Counted from the stretch's first letter, positions 1 through 9,205 are shown. The stretch: 64,000 nt of DNA from Vibrio pectenicida (GCA_024347015.1 AP024890.1:930001-994000), one strand, 5' to 3'. Program-made: numbers and translations. The notes: generated from the letters alone by a model not told the origin.

Positions 1-1866
1 AAATAATATATTATCTGGATGCAGAGGATCTGGAGCTATACAGATATCTATGTGTCCATATTCAGTAAATTTAACCGCATTACTTACTAGGTTTGTTAAT
101 ACTTGACTTATACGGGTAACATCGCCGTACAGGTAAAGATTGACGGAGTTATCAATTGAAGTTCTGATATCAATGTGCTTTTCAAGTGCCTTACTATCTA
201 GTAACTGTTTAACCTCTTCAATCACGGCATGAATTGAAAAGTCAGTAGGCCTGATTTCCAAAAAACCCGCTTCAATTTTTGAATAATCAAGAATGTCATT
301 TAGAACTGCAAGTAATGTTGACCCACTTCGATTAATGACTTCGACAAAATGACTTTGTTTAGATGTAAGAATTGTGTCTTTTAATAACCGAGCTGTTCCA
401 AGTACACCGTTTAGTGGTGTGCGTATTTCATGACTCATAGTCGCCAGAAATGTTGATTTTGCTCGGTTGGCTTGTTCAGCTAAAGCTCTGGCCTTTTCAT
501 GGTTTACAACTTCTTGATTAAGGCGTTTATTGGCATTTTCTAGTTGATGGGTTCTTTCAGTAACAATTTCCTCTAGATGCTCTTTATGTTGTTGTAAGTC
601 TCGCTTAGCTTGAGTTTCACTTTCTGCGACTACTTTAAGTGATTTCGCTGTGTCTCGTGCATCAACAATAGCCCTTCCCATATCAGCTAATTCATCGCTT
701 CCTGTTACATGAATATCAATGTTTAGATGACCTTTAGCTATTGAAAGTAAAGCTGAGGAATATTCTGCTAATCGTTTAATCACTGAGATATAAACTAGTT
801 TCCAGAGAATTATGGCAACAATCAGCATCCCAGCGACCGTTATTATAATCAAGCTTAATTGTGAGTACTGCAATGTTGTATGCAGCTTTTCGACTGACTG
901 ATTCGTAGCTTGGTTTGAGTCATCAATTAGTTTTGCTACTGTGCTATTTAAATCAGTAAATTGGATCAATGTATTTCGCAGTAGTATTTGTGCGGAATGT
1001 TCGCTCTGATAACGTTGAGCTAAGAACTCGAAAACAACGCTTCCTTGCTCTAATTGATTCAATAACTCAGCCATCTGACGAGAACGTGTGGGGTCTTCTA
1101 CTGTTTTGACTCGGCGTTGCATTATATCTAGGTTATATAGAAACTCTTTCTCAATACTGTAAATTCGATCGATGTTAGAAGTTGTTCTGGTTTCCTCAAT
1201 ATGATTCAACACTTTAAATGCGAGTAAATGTAATTCGTGTAATCGCTCTGAACGGTCTAAGTCTACTTCTACTAACGTATCTAGTGCTTGATATACCTTT
1301 TCTGTTTGGTTAGCTTCAAGTAAGTTATAAATCTGAGTGACATTAGCTACAGCATTGGTACTTGTATTAGAAACTTGTGTGCCGGTGAGAAGTTCAAGCT
1401 CTGATGCTTGCTCACGCAACACCTCTGTTATCGAGGATAGCTTTTTCTCAAAAAACAGTTTTTCCTCTACGACGAGCCCGAGTTCACCCAAAGTGTTAAT
1501 AATTCTTTGAAGATCGTTTTCTAGCCTAACAAGTAATGTCGAATCAAAGGAATCGGAACCTAATTGCTTAGTATGAGATAATAGCCTTTCTAATTGAGTA
1601 AATAGAATTTTTCCAGATTGTTGTCGTTCTTGCTCAGTTTTAGCGTTGGAGAGCGTTTGAACTGAGGAAATGATATGCGCACTTAGTTCAGATACTTGCC
1701 TTGCTTCGATCATAGAAGGTAGCGCTGAGTTTACCACTTGCCGTTCCGTTTTAGCGACCGAAGAGAAGCCCATGACTCCAATAACAGCAGAAATCAACAC
1801 CAACATTGCCATAGCAACAAACGCAAATAATAATTTTTTACCTATACTGGCCTTTTCTAACAACAT
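1..1866 (-). CDS. torS: TorS-like hybrid sensor histidine kinase, 3' part missing (runs off the window)
   Basis: The reverse strand is open for 622 codons from an ATG at 1866 to the window edge, so only the N-terminal part is seen. It starts with a short cytoplasmic stretch and a membrane segment at about residues 10-34, followed by a long helical sensor region, a second membrane segment and a linker. The phosphorylated-histidine motif MSHEIRTPLNG has its His near residue 479, and an N-box (RISQVLTNLVSNAVKF) lies near 585. The receiver and Hpt domains expected of TorS would lie beyond position 1. The family partners periplasmic TorT to sense trimethylamine N-oxide and signals to TorR. The divergent torT gene 80 bp away supports the call; TorR and the reductase genes are not in view. 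Confidence 0.8.
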   Translation of the reverse strand, partial: MLLEKASIGKKLLFAFVAMAMLVLISAVIGVMGFSSVAKTERQVVNSALPSMIEARQVSELSAHIISSVQTLSNAKTEQERQQSGKILFTQLERLLSHTKQLGSDSFDSTLLVRLENDLQRIINTLGELGLVVEEKLFFEKKLSSITEVLREQASELELLTGTQVSNTSTNAVANVTQIYNLLEANQTEKVYQALDTLVEVDLDRSERLHELHLLAFKVLNHIEETRTTSNIDRIYSIEKEFLYNLDIMQRRVKTVEDPTRSRQMAELLNQLEQGSVVFEFLAQRYQSEHSAQILLRNTLIQFTDLNSTVAKLIDDSNQATNQSVEKLHTTLQYSQLSLIIITVAGMLIVAIILWKLVYISVIKRLAEYSSALLSIAKGHLNIDIHVTGSDELADMGRAIVDARDTAKSLKVVAESETQAKRDLQQHKEHLEEIVTERTHQLENANKRLNQEVVNHEKARALAEQANRAKSTFLATMSHEIRTPLNGVLGTARLLKDTILTSKQSHFVEVINRSGSTLLAVLNDILDYSKIEAGFLEIRPTDFSIHAVIEEVKQLLDSKALEKHIDIRTSIDNSVNLYLYGDVTRISQVLTNLVSNAVKFTEYGHIDICIAPDPLHPDNILF

Positions 1867-1946
1867 TTAGCAACTACACTTCTTTGCTCGTTGATAATAG
1901 GCTATATTCTGCAGTGTTTATGGACTTATTAGTAACGATATATCTC

Positions 1947-2945
1947 ATGCTTTCAGTTTTCTCCTTTAAACGAACTTTGGCCGTTACGCTTTTTCTAATA
2001 CCAATGTGGTCGAATCTAGCATCTGCTTTAGAGAGTCCAATCAAACTCTGCGTCTTGTACCCGCACCTTAAAGATTCCTACTGGCTATCAGTTAATTATG
2101 GCATGGTAAACGAAGCAACTAAACTTGGAGTCGAACTGAAAGTCTTCGAAGCAGGAGGCTACCCTAACAAACAAAAGCAGCAAAAGCAGATCGAAAATTG
2201 TCGTCTTTGGAATTCTGATGCAATAATTTTAGGTACTGTAGGTCCCGATCTTTATAAAAACAATATAAATCAACTTATTGGCAAAATACCAATATTTTCA
2301 ATTGTCAATGCACTGACACTAGAAGAAAATGCTCAACAACTAAAAGGCCAGGTGGGAGTCGATTGGAATTTGATGGGACGCTATGTGGGGCAATATCTCA
2401 AAAATAAGCACCCTAAAGGATCAGGGATAACCAATATCGCATTGTTACTTGGCCCTAAATCTAGTGGTGGTACCATGCCTGTTATGGAAGGATTGCGGAG
2501 TGAAATTGAAAACAGTGATGTTCAAATAGTCGAATCTTACTGGGCAGACAATGATAAGGAGTTACAGCGTAACTTGGTCCAGAAAGCCATTGAGAGTAAT
2601 GATATTGATTATATAGTGGGTAGCGCAGTTGCAATAGAAGCTGCGATAAGTGAACTGCGCACTGCCAATAAAGCCGATAATATTGGTTTAATTGCAACCT
2701 ATTTAAGTCATGGAGTTTATCGTGGGCTACTACGTCAACGTGTAGAATTTGCTCCAACTGATAAAATGGTACAGCAGGGACGAATGTCTATTCAGCAAGC
2801 TGTGCACTATTTAAGGGGTCAACCATATCAATTAAAACAAACCCCTGACATCAAAGCACTCACACCCGAACATTTAGATCCGGTTGTTATATCAGAATCT
2901 TTGTCTCCCTCCGAGTATCGTCCAACTTTTTACATCAGCGATTAG
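1947..2945 (+). CDS. torT: TorT-like periplasmic TMAO-binding protein
   Basis: This is a periplasmic-binding-protein-fold sensor that in the family binds trimethylamine N-oxide and contacts the sensor domain of TorS. The mature part carries the TorT block LYPHLKDSYWLSVNYGM, then FEAGGYP and LSHGVYRGLLR, and the C-terminal SLSPSEYRP, all close to E. coli TorT as I remember it. The ATG at 1947 gives a typical signal peptide (positively charged FKR, hydrophobic core, cleavage near LASA). An upstream ATG at 1920 and a TTG at 1884 are also in frame, and no start has a strong ribosome site. It is divergent from torS and 10 bp upstream of mgsA. Confidence 0.85.
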   Translation: MLSVFSFKRTLAVTLFLIPMWSNLASALESPIKLCVLYPHLKDSYWLSVNYGMVNEATKLGVELKVFEAGGYPNKQKQQKQIENCRLWNSDAIILGTVGPDLYKNNINQLIGKIPIFSIVNALTLEENAQQLKGQVGVDWNLMGRYVGQYLKNKHPKGSGITNIALLLGPKSSGGTMPVMEGLRSEIENSDVQIVESYWADNDKELQRNLVQKAIESNDIDYIVGSAVAIEAAISELRTANKADNIGLIATYLSHGVYRGLLRQRVEFAPTDKMVQQGRMSIQQAVHYLRGQPYQLKQTPDIKALTPEHLDPVVISESLSPSEYRPTFYISD

Positions 2946-2955
2946 GAAACATATC

Positions 2956-3417
2956 ATGAAAAAAACCACGCGTATCATGCCTAAGTACAAGCACATAGCC
3001 CTAGTCGCTCATGATAATTATAAACCTGAGTTACTGCGCTGGGTCAATGAGTATAAAGTAAAACTTAAAAACCATACTCTTTACGCTACTGGTACTACTG
3101 GAGCGATGCTTAGTAAATCGACAGGATTAGCGATTAAAAGTATGATTTCTGGACCTATGGGTGGAGATCAGCAACTTGGGGCGCTGATCTCAGAAGGTAA
3201 AATTGATGTGCTTATATTTTTTTGGGACCCTCTTAATGCCGTCCCACATGATCCAGATGTAAAAGCATTACTTCGCATTGCAAGTGTTTGGAACATACCC
3301 GTCGCAGCCAACCGCGCCACGGCAAATTTTCTCATAGCATCAGATTTAATAGAGTCTGAGGTTTGCATTGAAATACCAGACTATCAAGCTTATCTGTCTG
3401 AACGTACAGTTGGTTAG
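2956..3417 (+). CDS. mgsA: Methylglyoxal synthase
   Basis: This cytoplasmic enzyme converts dihydroxyacetone phosphate to methylglyoxal and phosphate, a bypass of lower glycolysis. The 153-residue product matches E. coli MgsA (152) in length and in the motifs HIALVAHD, YATGTTG and SGPMGGDQQ. It also contains IDVLIFFWDPL followed by NAVPHDPDVKALLR, which carry the catalytic Asp and the phosphate-binding residues. The ATG at 2956 has AGGA 8 bases upstream. An earlier in-frame start at 2884 would lie inside torT and is unlikely. The 10 bp gap suggests co-transcription with torT, but a functional link is not obvious. Confidence 0.96.
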   Translation: MKKTTRIMPKYKHIALVAHDNYKPELLRWVNEYKVKLKNHTLYATGTTGAMLSKSTGLAIKSMISGPMGGDQQLGALISEGKIDVLIFFWDPLNAVPHDPDVKALLRIASVWNIPVAANRATANFLIASDLIESEVCIEIPDYQAYLSERTVG

Positions 3418-3428
3418 GTAAAAGTAAT

Positions 3429-3938
3429 TTATATTCTATGGGGCTCAATATAGATATCAGAATATTTTTCAATGGCTAACGATGAATGGTTAAGCAGGGT
3501 TGAAAGAAATGACTCATGGTTAGAAGAAGTTGTAACAATGTCGGAAACAAGTAAAGAGTTACCATATTTGGTCACGACGGCCGCTGCCGCTGGTTCGCCT
3601 TGAAGAAAACCCACATAAAGATCACAAGGCGGAGAAAATATAATCTGACTTAAGAACTCCACCACAAAAGCCTGATCTGTAGAACTGCCCCAGCGCTGGG
3701 ATTGTAGCAACGAAAATATAACTGTTAAGCGGTGAAAATCCACTTTAAAAATTCCGTCTTCCGCATATTCTGAATTAATATTTGGCAGCACTTTTAATTG
3801 ATAGCTAGTACGATTATTGGCATCAGATAAAAATAACGCTCTGCCTAACAAGCTCTCTTTAGTTGGAAAGTCAACATCAACATGCTGGCTGAACCATTGG
3901 TTTTTGATTTTAATGATCTCATTTAATGTGTGGTTCAT
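3429..3938 (-). CDS. Conserved-looking hypothetical protein
   Basis: The 169-residue product begins at an ATG at 3938 and faces mgsA convergently with only 11 bp between the stops. I do not recognise the family. It has no signal peptide or membrane segment. A late stretch, LYVGFLQGEPAAAAVV followed by a second short strand (SLLVSDIVT), resembles the beta4-beta5 region of GNAT acetyltransferases, but the acetyl-CoA loop (Q/RxxGxG/A) is missing, so an acetyltransferase role is only a weak guess. Codon use and base composition look like the neighbours, so it is probably a real gene. There is no clear operon partner. Confidence 0.6.
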   Translation of the reverse strand: MNHTLNEIIKIKNQWFSQHVDVDFPTKESLLGRALFLSDANNRTSYQLKVLPNINSEYAEDGIFKVDFHRLTVIFSLLQSQRWGSSTDQAFVVEFLSQIIFSPPCDLYVGFLQGEPAAAAVVTKYGNSLLVSDIVTTSSNHESFLSTLLNHSSLAIEKYSDIYIEPHRI

Positions 3939-4102
3939 ATATTAGCTGAATAAGACTCAGTAGCAGACATGAGGTGAAGCTTAGCGACAAGAGCATGACG
4001 TAACAAGTGTTTTTAATTACATCTAAAGCTTCAAACTAGCATATTCTTTGCCAAACTGTTCTAATTCATAGAATCAAGAAGATAATTTAAGCAGATAAAA
4101 TT

Positions 4103-4573
4103 ATGTTAAGAAAAGTTGCATCAATAACCATGCTTTCACTCGGTCTGACAGCATGTGACAACAATGAAGTGGGCGATGTTAGCCTAGGCTTATTTACCTT
4201 AAAAGACATCAAAATAGAAAACCTTAAAGATGATATTGTGACAGGTGTAACCTGCCACATAGCTTCTGTAGAAGCCGATTTCAGTTTGGCCGACCCTAGT
4301 GATAGTTCTATTTCATGTCGACAAACCGGTGATATTACTGCAGATATGATCGATAAAATTGATAAGAGTAAATCCGGTGAGGTTGTATTCAGAAAGTCTA
4401 AAAGTATTTTCTTTAAGTCAATGAAAGTTAGACGTATCTACGACTCAGAAAATCAAACGTTACTCTATTTGTCTTACACAACTAAAGAAACCGAAGGTAG
4501 CTTCAAGCACAGCCTGTCTACAGTGCCATTGTGGGAAACTAAGGCTTATTCAGTCTCTGAAAAAACAAAATAA
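4103..4573 (+). CDS. creA: CreA-like lipoprotein
   Basis: The 156-residue protein begins with a lipoprotein signal peptide ending in the lipobox LTAC, so Cys18 is the likely lipidated residue and the protein is probably membrane-anchored in the periplasm. The rest matches the CreA family: TGVTCHIASV, then DSSISCRQTG, GEVVFRKSKS and FFKSMKVRRIYD. E. coli CreA has a normal signal peptide rather than a lipobox, so the anchoring differs. The biochemical role of CreA is not established. It stands alone, upstream of gsk. A 7-bp GC-rich inverted repeat at 4580-4603 follows the stop but lacks a T run. Confidence 0.8.
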   Translation: MLRKVASITMLSLGLTACDNNEVGDVSLGLFTLKDIKIENLKDDIVTGVTCHIASVEADFSLADPSDSSISCRQTGDITADMIDKIDKSKSGEVVFRKSKSIFFKSMKVRRIYDSENQTLLYLSYTTKETEGSFKHSLSTVPLWETKAYSVSEKTK

Positions 4574-4681
4574 GCACAAGGGCCAAGTATTTAAATTTGG
4601 CCCAGCTTGATGTAAATAAAATAAAAGCAATCCTATTAGAATGTGATAAGATGCGCCAAAATTTCCAACCCTGCTCAAAAG

Positions 4682-5986
4682 ATGAAATTTCCTGGACAAC
4701 GTAAATCTAAGCACTACTTCCCCACTCACGCTCGAGATCCACTTGTCAACCAAATGAAGCAGACACCAAAGCTTTTTCGTCCGATTATAGTTGGTGTAGG
4801 TCAGACAATTGTTGATATTGAAGCTCGTGTAGACGATGACTTCCTTGCCAAATATGATCTAAGCAAAGGACATTCTTTGGTTGTTGAAGAAAGCAAGGCG
4901 GATGAACTGTATAAAGAGTTGATCAACCGAGAATTGATCACACACCAATATCCAGGCGATACAATAGGTAACACATTACACAATTACTCAGTACTTGCTG
5001 ACAGTAAGTCTGTTCTGCTAGGTGTAATGTCTAAAAATATCGAGGTTGGTTCATTTGCTTATCGTTACTTATGTAGAACGTCCTCCCGTATGAACCTTAA
5101 CCATCTTCAAATGGTTGAAGGCTCGATTGGGCGCTGTTATACACTAATCTCGAAAGATGGCGAACGTACCTTTGCGATAAATGAAGGGCATATGAATAAA
5201 CTTCGTCCGGATAGTATCCCTGAGGAAGTATTTGATAAAGCCTCTGCCCTAATCGTTTCTTCTTACTTGATGAGAGGAAAACCCGAAGACCCGATGCCAA
5301 AAGCGGTAGCTAGGGCGATTGAAATTGCAAAGTCTAAAAATGTGCCTGTAGTATTAACTTTAGGAACAAAGTGGGTCATCGAGAGTAATGCTGATTGGTG
5401 GCAAAACTACATCAAAGAAAATATTTCAATCGTCGCCATGAATGAAGAGGAAGGGGAAGCACTTACCGGCGTAAAAGATCCTCTCCTTGCCGCAGACAAA
5501 GCATTAGAATGGGTTGATCTTGTGTTATGTACCGCTGGGCCAGTCGGTTTATATATGGCAGGATATACCGAAGACTCAGTAAAACGTACAACGGAGCTCC
5601 CTCTATTACCTGGTAATATTGCTGAGTTTAATAAGTACGAGTTTAGCCGTGCGATGCGTAAAAGTGATTGTAAAACCCCACTAAAAGTATATTCACATAT
5701 CGGCCCTTACTTAGGTGGTCCATTAGAAATAAAAAATACCAACGGCGCAGGAGATGCAGCCCTATCGGCACTTTTACATGACATGGCAGCTAACAGTCAC
5801 CATCAGATGAATGTCCCAAATTCTTCTAAGCATGATTGCCCATACCTAACCTACTCCTCTCTTTCTCAGATTTGTAAATATGCAAATCGTGTTAGCTATG
5901 AGGTTTTAACACAGCACTCTCCTCGACTTTCAAGAGCACTTCCTGAACGAGAAGATAGCTTAGAAGAAACATACTGGGATCGTTAA
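4682..5986 (+). CDS. gsk: Inosine-guanosine kinase
   Basis: This PfkB-family kinase phosphorylates guanosine and inosine with ATP in purine salvage. Starting at the ATG at 4682 gives 434 residues, exactly the length of E. coli Gsk, with the same N-terminus (MKFPGQRKSKHYFP) and C-terminus (PEREDSLEETYWDR). Other shared blocks are TIGNTLHNYSVLAD, GERTFAINEGHMN and LVLCTAGPVGLYMAG. The PfkB signature NTNGAGDAALSALLHD contains the catalytic Asp. An in-frame ATG at 4643 would add 13 residues absent from the family. The gene ends 6 bp before a strong hairpin, so it is probably monocistronic. Confidence 0.97.
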   Translation: MKFPGQRKSKHYFPTHARDPLVNQMKQTPKLFRPIIVGVGQTIVDIEARVDDDFLAKYDLSKGHSLVVEESKADELYKELINRELITHQYPGDTIGNTLHNYSVLADSKSVLLGVMSKNIEVGSFAYRYLCRTSSRMNLNHLQMVEGSIGRCYTLISKDGERTFAINEGHMNKLRPDSIPEEVFDKASALIVSSYLMRGKPEDPMPKAVARAIEIAKSKNVPVVLTLGTKWVIESNADWWQNYIKENISIVAMNEEEGEALTGVKDPLLAADKALEWVDLVLCTAGPVGLYMAGYTEDSVKRTTELPLLPGNIAEFNKYEFSRAMRKSDCKTPLKVYSHIGPYLGGPLEIKNTNGAGDAALSALLHDMAANSHHQMNVPNSSKHDCPYLTYSSLSQICKYANRVSYEVLTQHSPRLSRALPEREDSLEETYWDR

Positions 5987-5992
5987 TGGCCA

Positions 5993-6029
5993 TACCACAG
6001 AGAGCGGTTTTATACGGCTCTCTGTGGTA
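5993..6029 (+). terminator. Hairpin terminator after gsk
   Basis: A perfect 13-bp inverted repeat (5993-6005 with 6017-6029) encloses an 11-base loop directly after the gsk stop. The following bases are A- and T-rich but do not form a clean T run, so termination strength is uncertain. Confidence 0.6.
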
Positions 6030-6222
6030 AAATTTCACTTAGTACACTGCTATTTTGAAAAGTAAGCACCGCCTACCTTGTTAGCTTGATTTATATCAAT
6101 CGTTTATTCCCATTTATTCCGATTCAGCATAGCTAAAGTATGCATAATTGATATATCTATAATTAGCAACTATTATTCATAGAGTTGTTACCATTCGCTC
6201 AGTCATTAATTTAGGTATTCAC

Positions 6223-7986
6223 ATGAATATTAAGAATAAGCTATATTCATTAGGTGCAGTCGCTATTCTCGGAGTTGCTTCGTTGCTGTTGACAAGTTCT
6301 CACTTTGCTCAAACCTCTGATCAACTCAATCAAGCAACTTTGTTAGTAGCAAAACTTGAAATTCGCCTGCTCAATTTGAGACGTAATGAAAAAGATTTTT
6401 TATTACGCAGTAATATGAAATATCTGGATAAATTTGGCAAGAATATGGATATTTTCCTTGGCTTAGAATCCGAGCTTTCTGCGGTATTAAATTCAAACGA
6501 CTTACCGTCCAGTGATTCTGTAAGAGAAGATATCTTGAAATATCAGACTGGTTTTACCAAGTTAGTAAATGCGTATGACACACTGGGGTTAAAGCCCGAT
6601 GAAAAACTACGAGGAAATTTAAATAATGCGCTTTCTTCGATTAAACCATCATTATCCAGTGATCAATTAGTGAGTTTACTTGAATTTGAAACTGGTGTAG
6701 CGGGAGGAGAAGTTAAAGAAAATCTATTACCCTATAACTCCACCCAAGTACTTGCAGCAGCAAAAGATGTAGTGGCTCAGAAACAAGCAATTGGCCTCAA
6801 GTATAATGAAGGTATCTTAGGTGAAGTAAGAGGCTTATCACATAGTGTTGAAAAGCAGTTCAATACATTCGCTGCTGCTTTGGCGGAACAAAGTGAAGCA
6901 ACTCAAAAAAGTCTAATAGCTACTAAACAAGGTGTTAGTATCGCTGTAATGATATTTATTCTTGGGTTTATATTCCAGATATCTCGCTCTATCAATCAAC
7001 AAGTAGCTGCTCTACTAAACATCATTCAAGAAATTGCTCAATCTAATAACGTTACCTTACGTTCACAACTTGAAGGCAATAATGAGCTTGTTTCGATAGG
7101 TACTTACTTTAATCGTTTACTTGATAAACTTGAAGCGCTTATTTCTGGCACGCAAGCCAAGTCATCAGAGTTATCTCAAAGTACACAAAGCATGCATAAC
7201 GAATTGCAAAGTGTAATTAAACAGTTCCATGTTCAAGCGGACCACACTTCAACTATGACTATCTCAGTACAAGAGATGGTATCGACCATTAATGAGATAT
7301 CAGAGAGCACAGCTGTCGCTGTTGAAGGGGTTCATCAAGCCTCCCTCAATGCGAAGAATGGACGCTCAGTCGTTGAGGAAACCGTAAGGAACATCGGCGA
7401 GTTATCTCAAATTCTATCCGACAGTCAGGGATCTATCAGTTCGCTAAACAACCATGTCGATAAAATCGGAGATGCTGTAAATATCATCCAAGGTATTGCA
7501 GAGCAAACAAATTTACTAGCTTTGAATGCTGCAATTGAAGCAGCTCGTGCTGGGGAGCAAGGACGAGGCTTTGCTGTAGTGGCAGACGAAGTTCGAGCAT
7601 TGGCAAGTCGAACACACCAATCAACTGAGGAAATTACCAAAGTTGTAACAGATATTCAGACTCAGATGGCTACGGTTGTTACCAATATTGATCAATGTAA
7701 TGAACAAGGACAGCAAACATTAACTGCATCAGAAACACTAGATGATAGTCTCGGCCAAATAATTACTGACATGACTAATATTCAAGCTAACTCGGAGCGG
7801 ATTGCTTCTGCGATTGAAGAACAAGGAAGTGTTATGAATCAGGTCAGTGATTCTATCACTGAGTTAAATACCATATCAGAAGGTAATATGCACTCAGCGC
7901 AAAATTGCCTTGGAGAGGTTGATAAGCTTTCTCTCCAAGCTGGTGACATGGACCAAGCGGTGGCTGAGTTCCGTACATCAAAATAA
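6223..7986 (+). CDS. Methyl-accepting chemotaxis protein with HBM-type sensor
   Basis: This 587-residue inner-membrane chemoreceptor should signal to CheA through CheW. An N-terminal membrane segment (about residues 9-27) leads into a periplasmic all-helical domain containing RLLNLRRNEKDFLLR, the signature of the helical bimodular (HBM) sensor fold. A second membrane segment lies near 235-252, followed by a HAMP-like region. The cytoplasmic signalling tip includes IAEQTNLLALNAAIEAARAG and then GRGFAVVADEVRALA near residues 425-455. There is no C-terminal CheR-docking pentapeptide. The ligand cannot be read from sequence; some HBM receptors bind organic acids. It has its own terminator. Confidence 0.93.
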   Translation: MNIKNKLYSLGAVAILGVASLLLTSSHFAQTSDQLNQATLLVAKLEIRLLNLRRNEKDFLLRSNMKYLDKFGKNMDIFLGLESELSAVLNSNDLPSSDSVREDILKYQTGFTKLVNAYDTLGLKPDEKLRGNLNNALSSIKPSLSSDQLVSLLEFETGVAGGEVKENLLPYNSTQVLAAAKDVVAQKQAIGLKYNEGILGEVRGLSHSVEKQFNTFAAALAEQSEATQKSLIATKQGVSIAVMIFILGFIFQISRSINQQVAALLNIIQEIAQSNNVTLRSQLEGNNELVSIGTYFNRLLDKLEALISGTQAKSSELSQSTQSMHNELQSVIKQFHVQADHTSTMTISVQEMVSTINEISESTAVAVEGVHQASLNAKNGRSVVEETVRNIGELSQILSDSQGSISSLNNHVDKIGDAVNIIQGIAEQTNLLALNAAIEAARAGEQGRGFAVVADEVRALASRTHQSTEEITKVVTDIQTQMATVVTNIDQCNEQGQQTLTASETLDDSLGQIITDMTNIQANSERIASAIEEQGSVMNQVSDSITELNTISEGNMHSAQNCLGEVDKLSLQAGDMDQAVAEFRTSK

Positions 7987-8010
7987 TTTAAAAGTTATAT
8001 CTATATTAAG

Positions 8011-8041
8011 GCGCTTCACTTTTTGAAGCGCTTTTTATTTT
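8011..8041 (+). terminator. Rho-independent terminator after chemoreceptor gene
   Basis: An 8-bp GC-rich stem (GCGCTTCA at 8011-8018 with TGAAGCGC at 8024-8031), a 5-base loop and a following T run (8032-8041) lie 24 bp after the receptor stop. Confidence 0.9.
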
Positions 8042-8055
8042 CGAGTGATAATTGG

Positions 8056-8622
8056 TTAACTCAATTGAATACAGTTTGCTCTGCTCTCATGGCACATTGT
8101 ATTTTTGAGCAACCCAACCGCTGATTCCCATCCGTATACAATTTCAGGAATTTGAGTACCACAAGGTGCCTTCCAAATCCGCTCTTGAACAAACTCTCCA
8201 CCTAGGTATTCACAAAATCTGACAGCCCTATGATTACTTTTGATGACATGTAGATAAACCCCATTATTAGGAAAATATTTCACAACCCATTGTGCTAACT
8301 GAGATATCAGTTTTATACCTAGCCCTCTTCCCAGATAGTTAGAATCGACATGTAGAGCGTCAATGAAGGTTCCCTTTTCAAAATCATGATTACCAAACGC
8401 ACAAATAAAGCCACATAATAAGCCTCCTTCTTCAAGCATTAAAACATGTTGGTTAAAGGGGGGATTGATTAGGCGAGTTTGCCAAATAACTCGCCTTTCA
8501 GCCATTATTTCATGATCAAGATATTGTGGTGCTAAAAAACCTGGATAGAACATTTTCCAGCTTTGTGTGTGCAGTGAAGCAATGCGCTCGTAATCGCCAT
8601 ATACAGCCACTTTAAAATCCAT
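8056..8622 (-). CDS. GNAT family N-acetyltransferase
   Basis: The 188-residue protein has the GNAT core: a beta4 strand (FIDALHVDSNYLG) leading into the acetyl-CoA pyrophosphate loop (RGLGIKLISQLAQW, about residues 96-112). A later helix has NHRAVRFCEYLGGEFVQE, typical of the GNAT C-terminal half. The substrate cannot be inferred. The ATG at 8622 is followed directly by a conserved-looking start (MDFKVAVYGDYERIASLHTQSW), matching small-molecule or peptide N-acetyltransferases. It is convergent with the chemoreceptor gene, and the two share the terminator region. Confidence 0.85.
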   Translation of the reverse strand: MDFKVAVYGDYERIASLHTQSWKMFYPGFLAPQYLDHEIMAERRVIWQTRLINPPFNQHVLMLEEGGLLCGFICAFGNHDFEKGTFIDALHVDSNYLGRGLGIKLISQLAQWVVKYFPNNGVYLHVIKSNHRAVRFCEYLGGEFVQERIWKAPCGTQIPEIVYGWESAVGLLKNTMCHESRANCIQLS

Positions 8623-9156
8623 GTATTAAACCCTGTTATATCCTATAAAGACAAATCATCCATATTGAACATTGAAGCATTACCAAAACTGCTAGGTAAA
8701 CTGCATCAGCTGTCAATTTTAGTCAACATTATAGCGTTTAGAAACATAAGGAGGTGACAAATGAACGTCAATACTTTGAAATTGAGTCTAACGTCTTAAA
8801 TTCAGTTTAGGTAATGGTAATTTAGCTTATTTACATAGAATAACTTGCACGAGATAACTAATTTTTAGCAATTAATATTATATTCTTGATAAAGAAATAA
8901 ACATCATTAATTTTTTCAATCACTATTCATGATTTTAAAAGTGTAGCCAGTCACTGATTCGTTTTTCTGATGAGTTACCAATAGAGATATTATATTGAAT
9001 CAATTGCTTGTAAAATTAAGTCTTTATTATATAGGATATAATATCCCTATAACTTAAAAAATAATATAAAATATAGTCGGTATGTATTTTAATATAGGAA
9101 TATAAACATTGGTTTAATTGAATAGCTTTATTACTTTATTTTAGTCACATATGATT
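8623..9156. other. AT-rich intergenic region between two reverse-strand genes
   Basis: About 530 bp without a normal gene. It holds a 12-codon frame with a very strong ribosome site (listed separately) and, at 9034-9046, a near-perfect short palindrome (GGATAT-A-ATATCC) flanked by TATA on both sides that could be an operator or a weak hairpin. The rest is AT-rich with no motif I recognise. Confidence 0.5.
8761..8799 (+). CDS. Possible 12-residue peptide with near-perfect ribosome binding site
   Basis: An ATG at 8761 opens a 12-codon frame reading MNVNTLKLSLTS. It is preceded by TAAGGAGGTGA (8747-8757), which matches the complement of the 16S rRNA 3' end over about 11 bases, with 6 bases between AGGAGG and ATG. 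This site is much stronger than those of neighbouring genes. The peptide may be a leader peptide or a translated small RNA, or the match may be chance. No gene follows it on this strand for over 3 kb, so an attenuator role for an adjacent gene is not supported. Confidence 0.25.
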   Translation: MNVNTLKLSLTS

Positions 9157-9187
9157 ATTAAAAAAGCGAGAGGATAACCTCCCGCTT
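9157..9187 (-). terminator. Rho-independent terminator of the solute-binding protein gene
   Basis: On the reverse strand a 10-bp stem (9178-9187 with 9164-9173, one G-T pair) with a 4-base loop is followed by a run of T. It begins 19 bp after the stop of the 9206-9979 gene. Confidence 0.88.
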
Positions 9188-9205
9188 AATAAAATATTTG
9201 ATACA

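Noticed and set aside
2482..2757. Reverse-strand frame inside torT
   Set aside because: Antisense shadow with no ribosome site and no recognisable product.
2884..2955. Upstream extension of mgsA from an in-frame start inside torT
   Set aside because: The family length and a good ribosome site point to the ATG at 2956.
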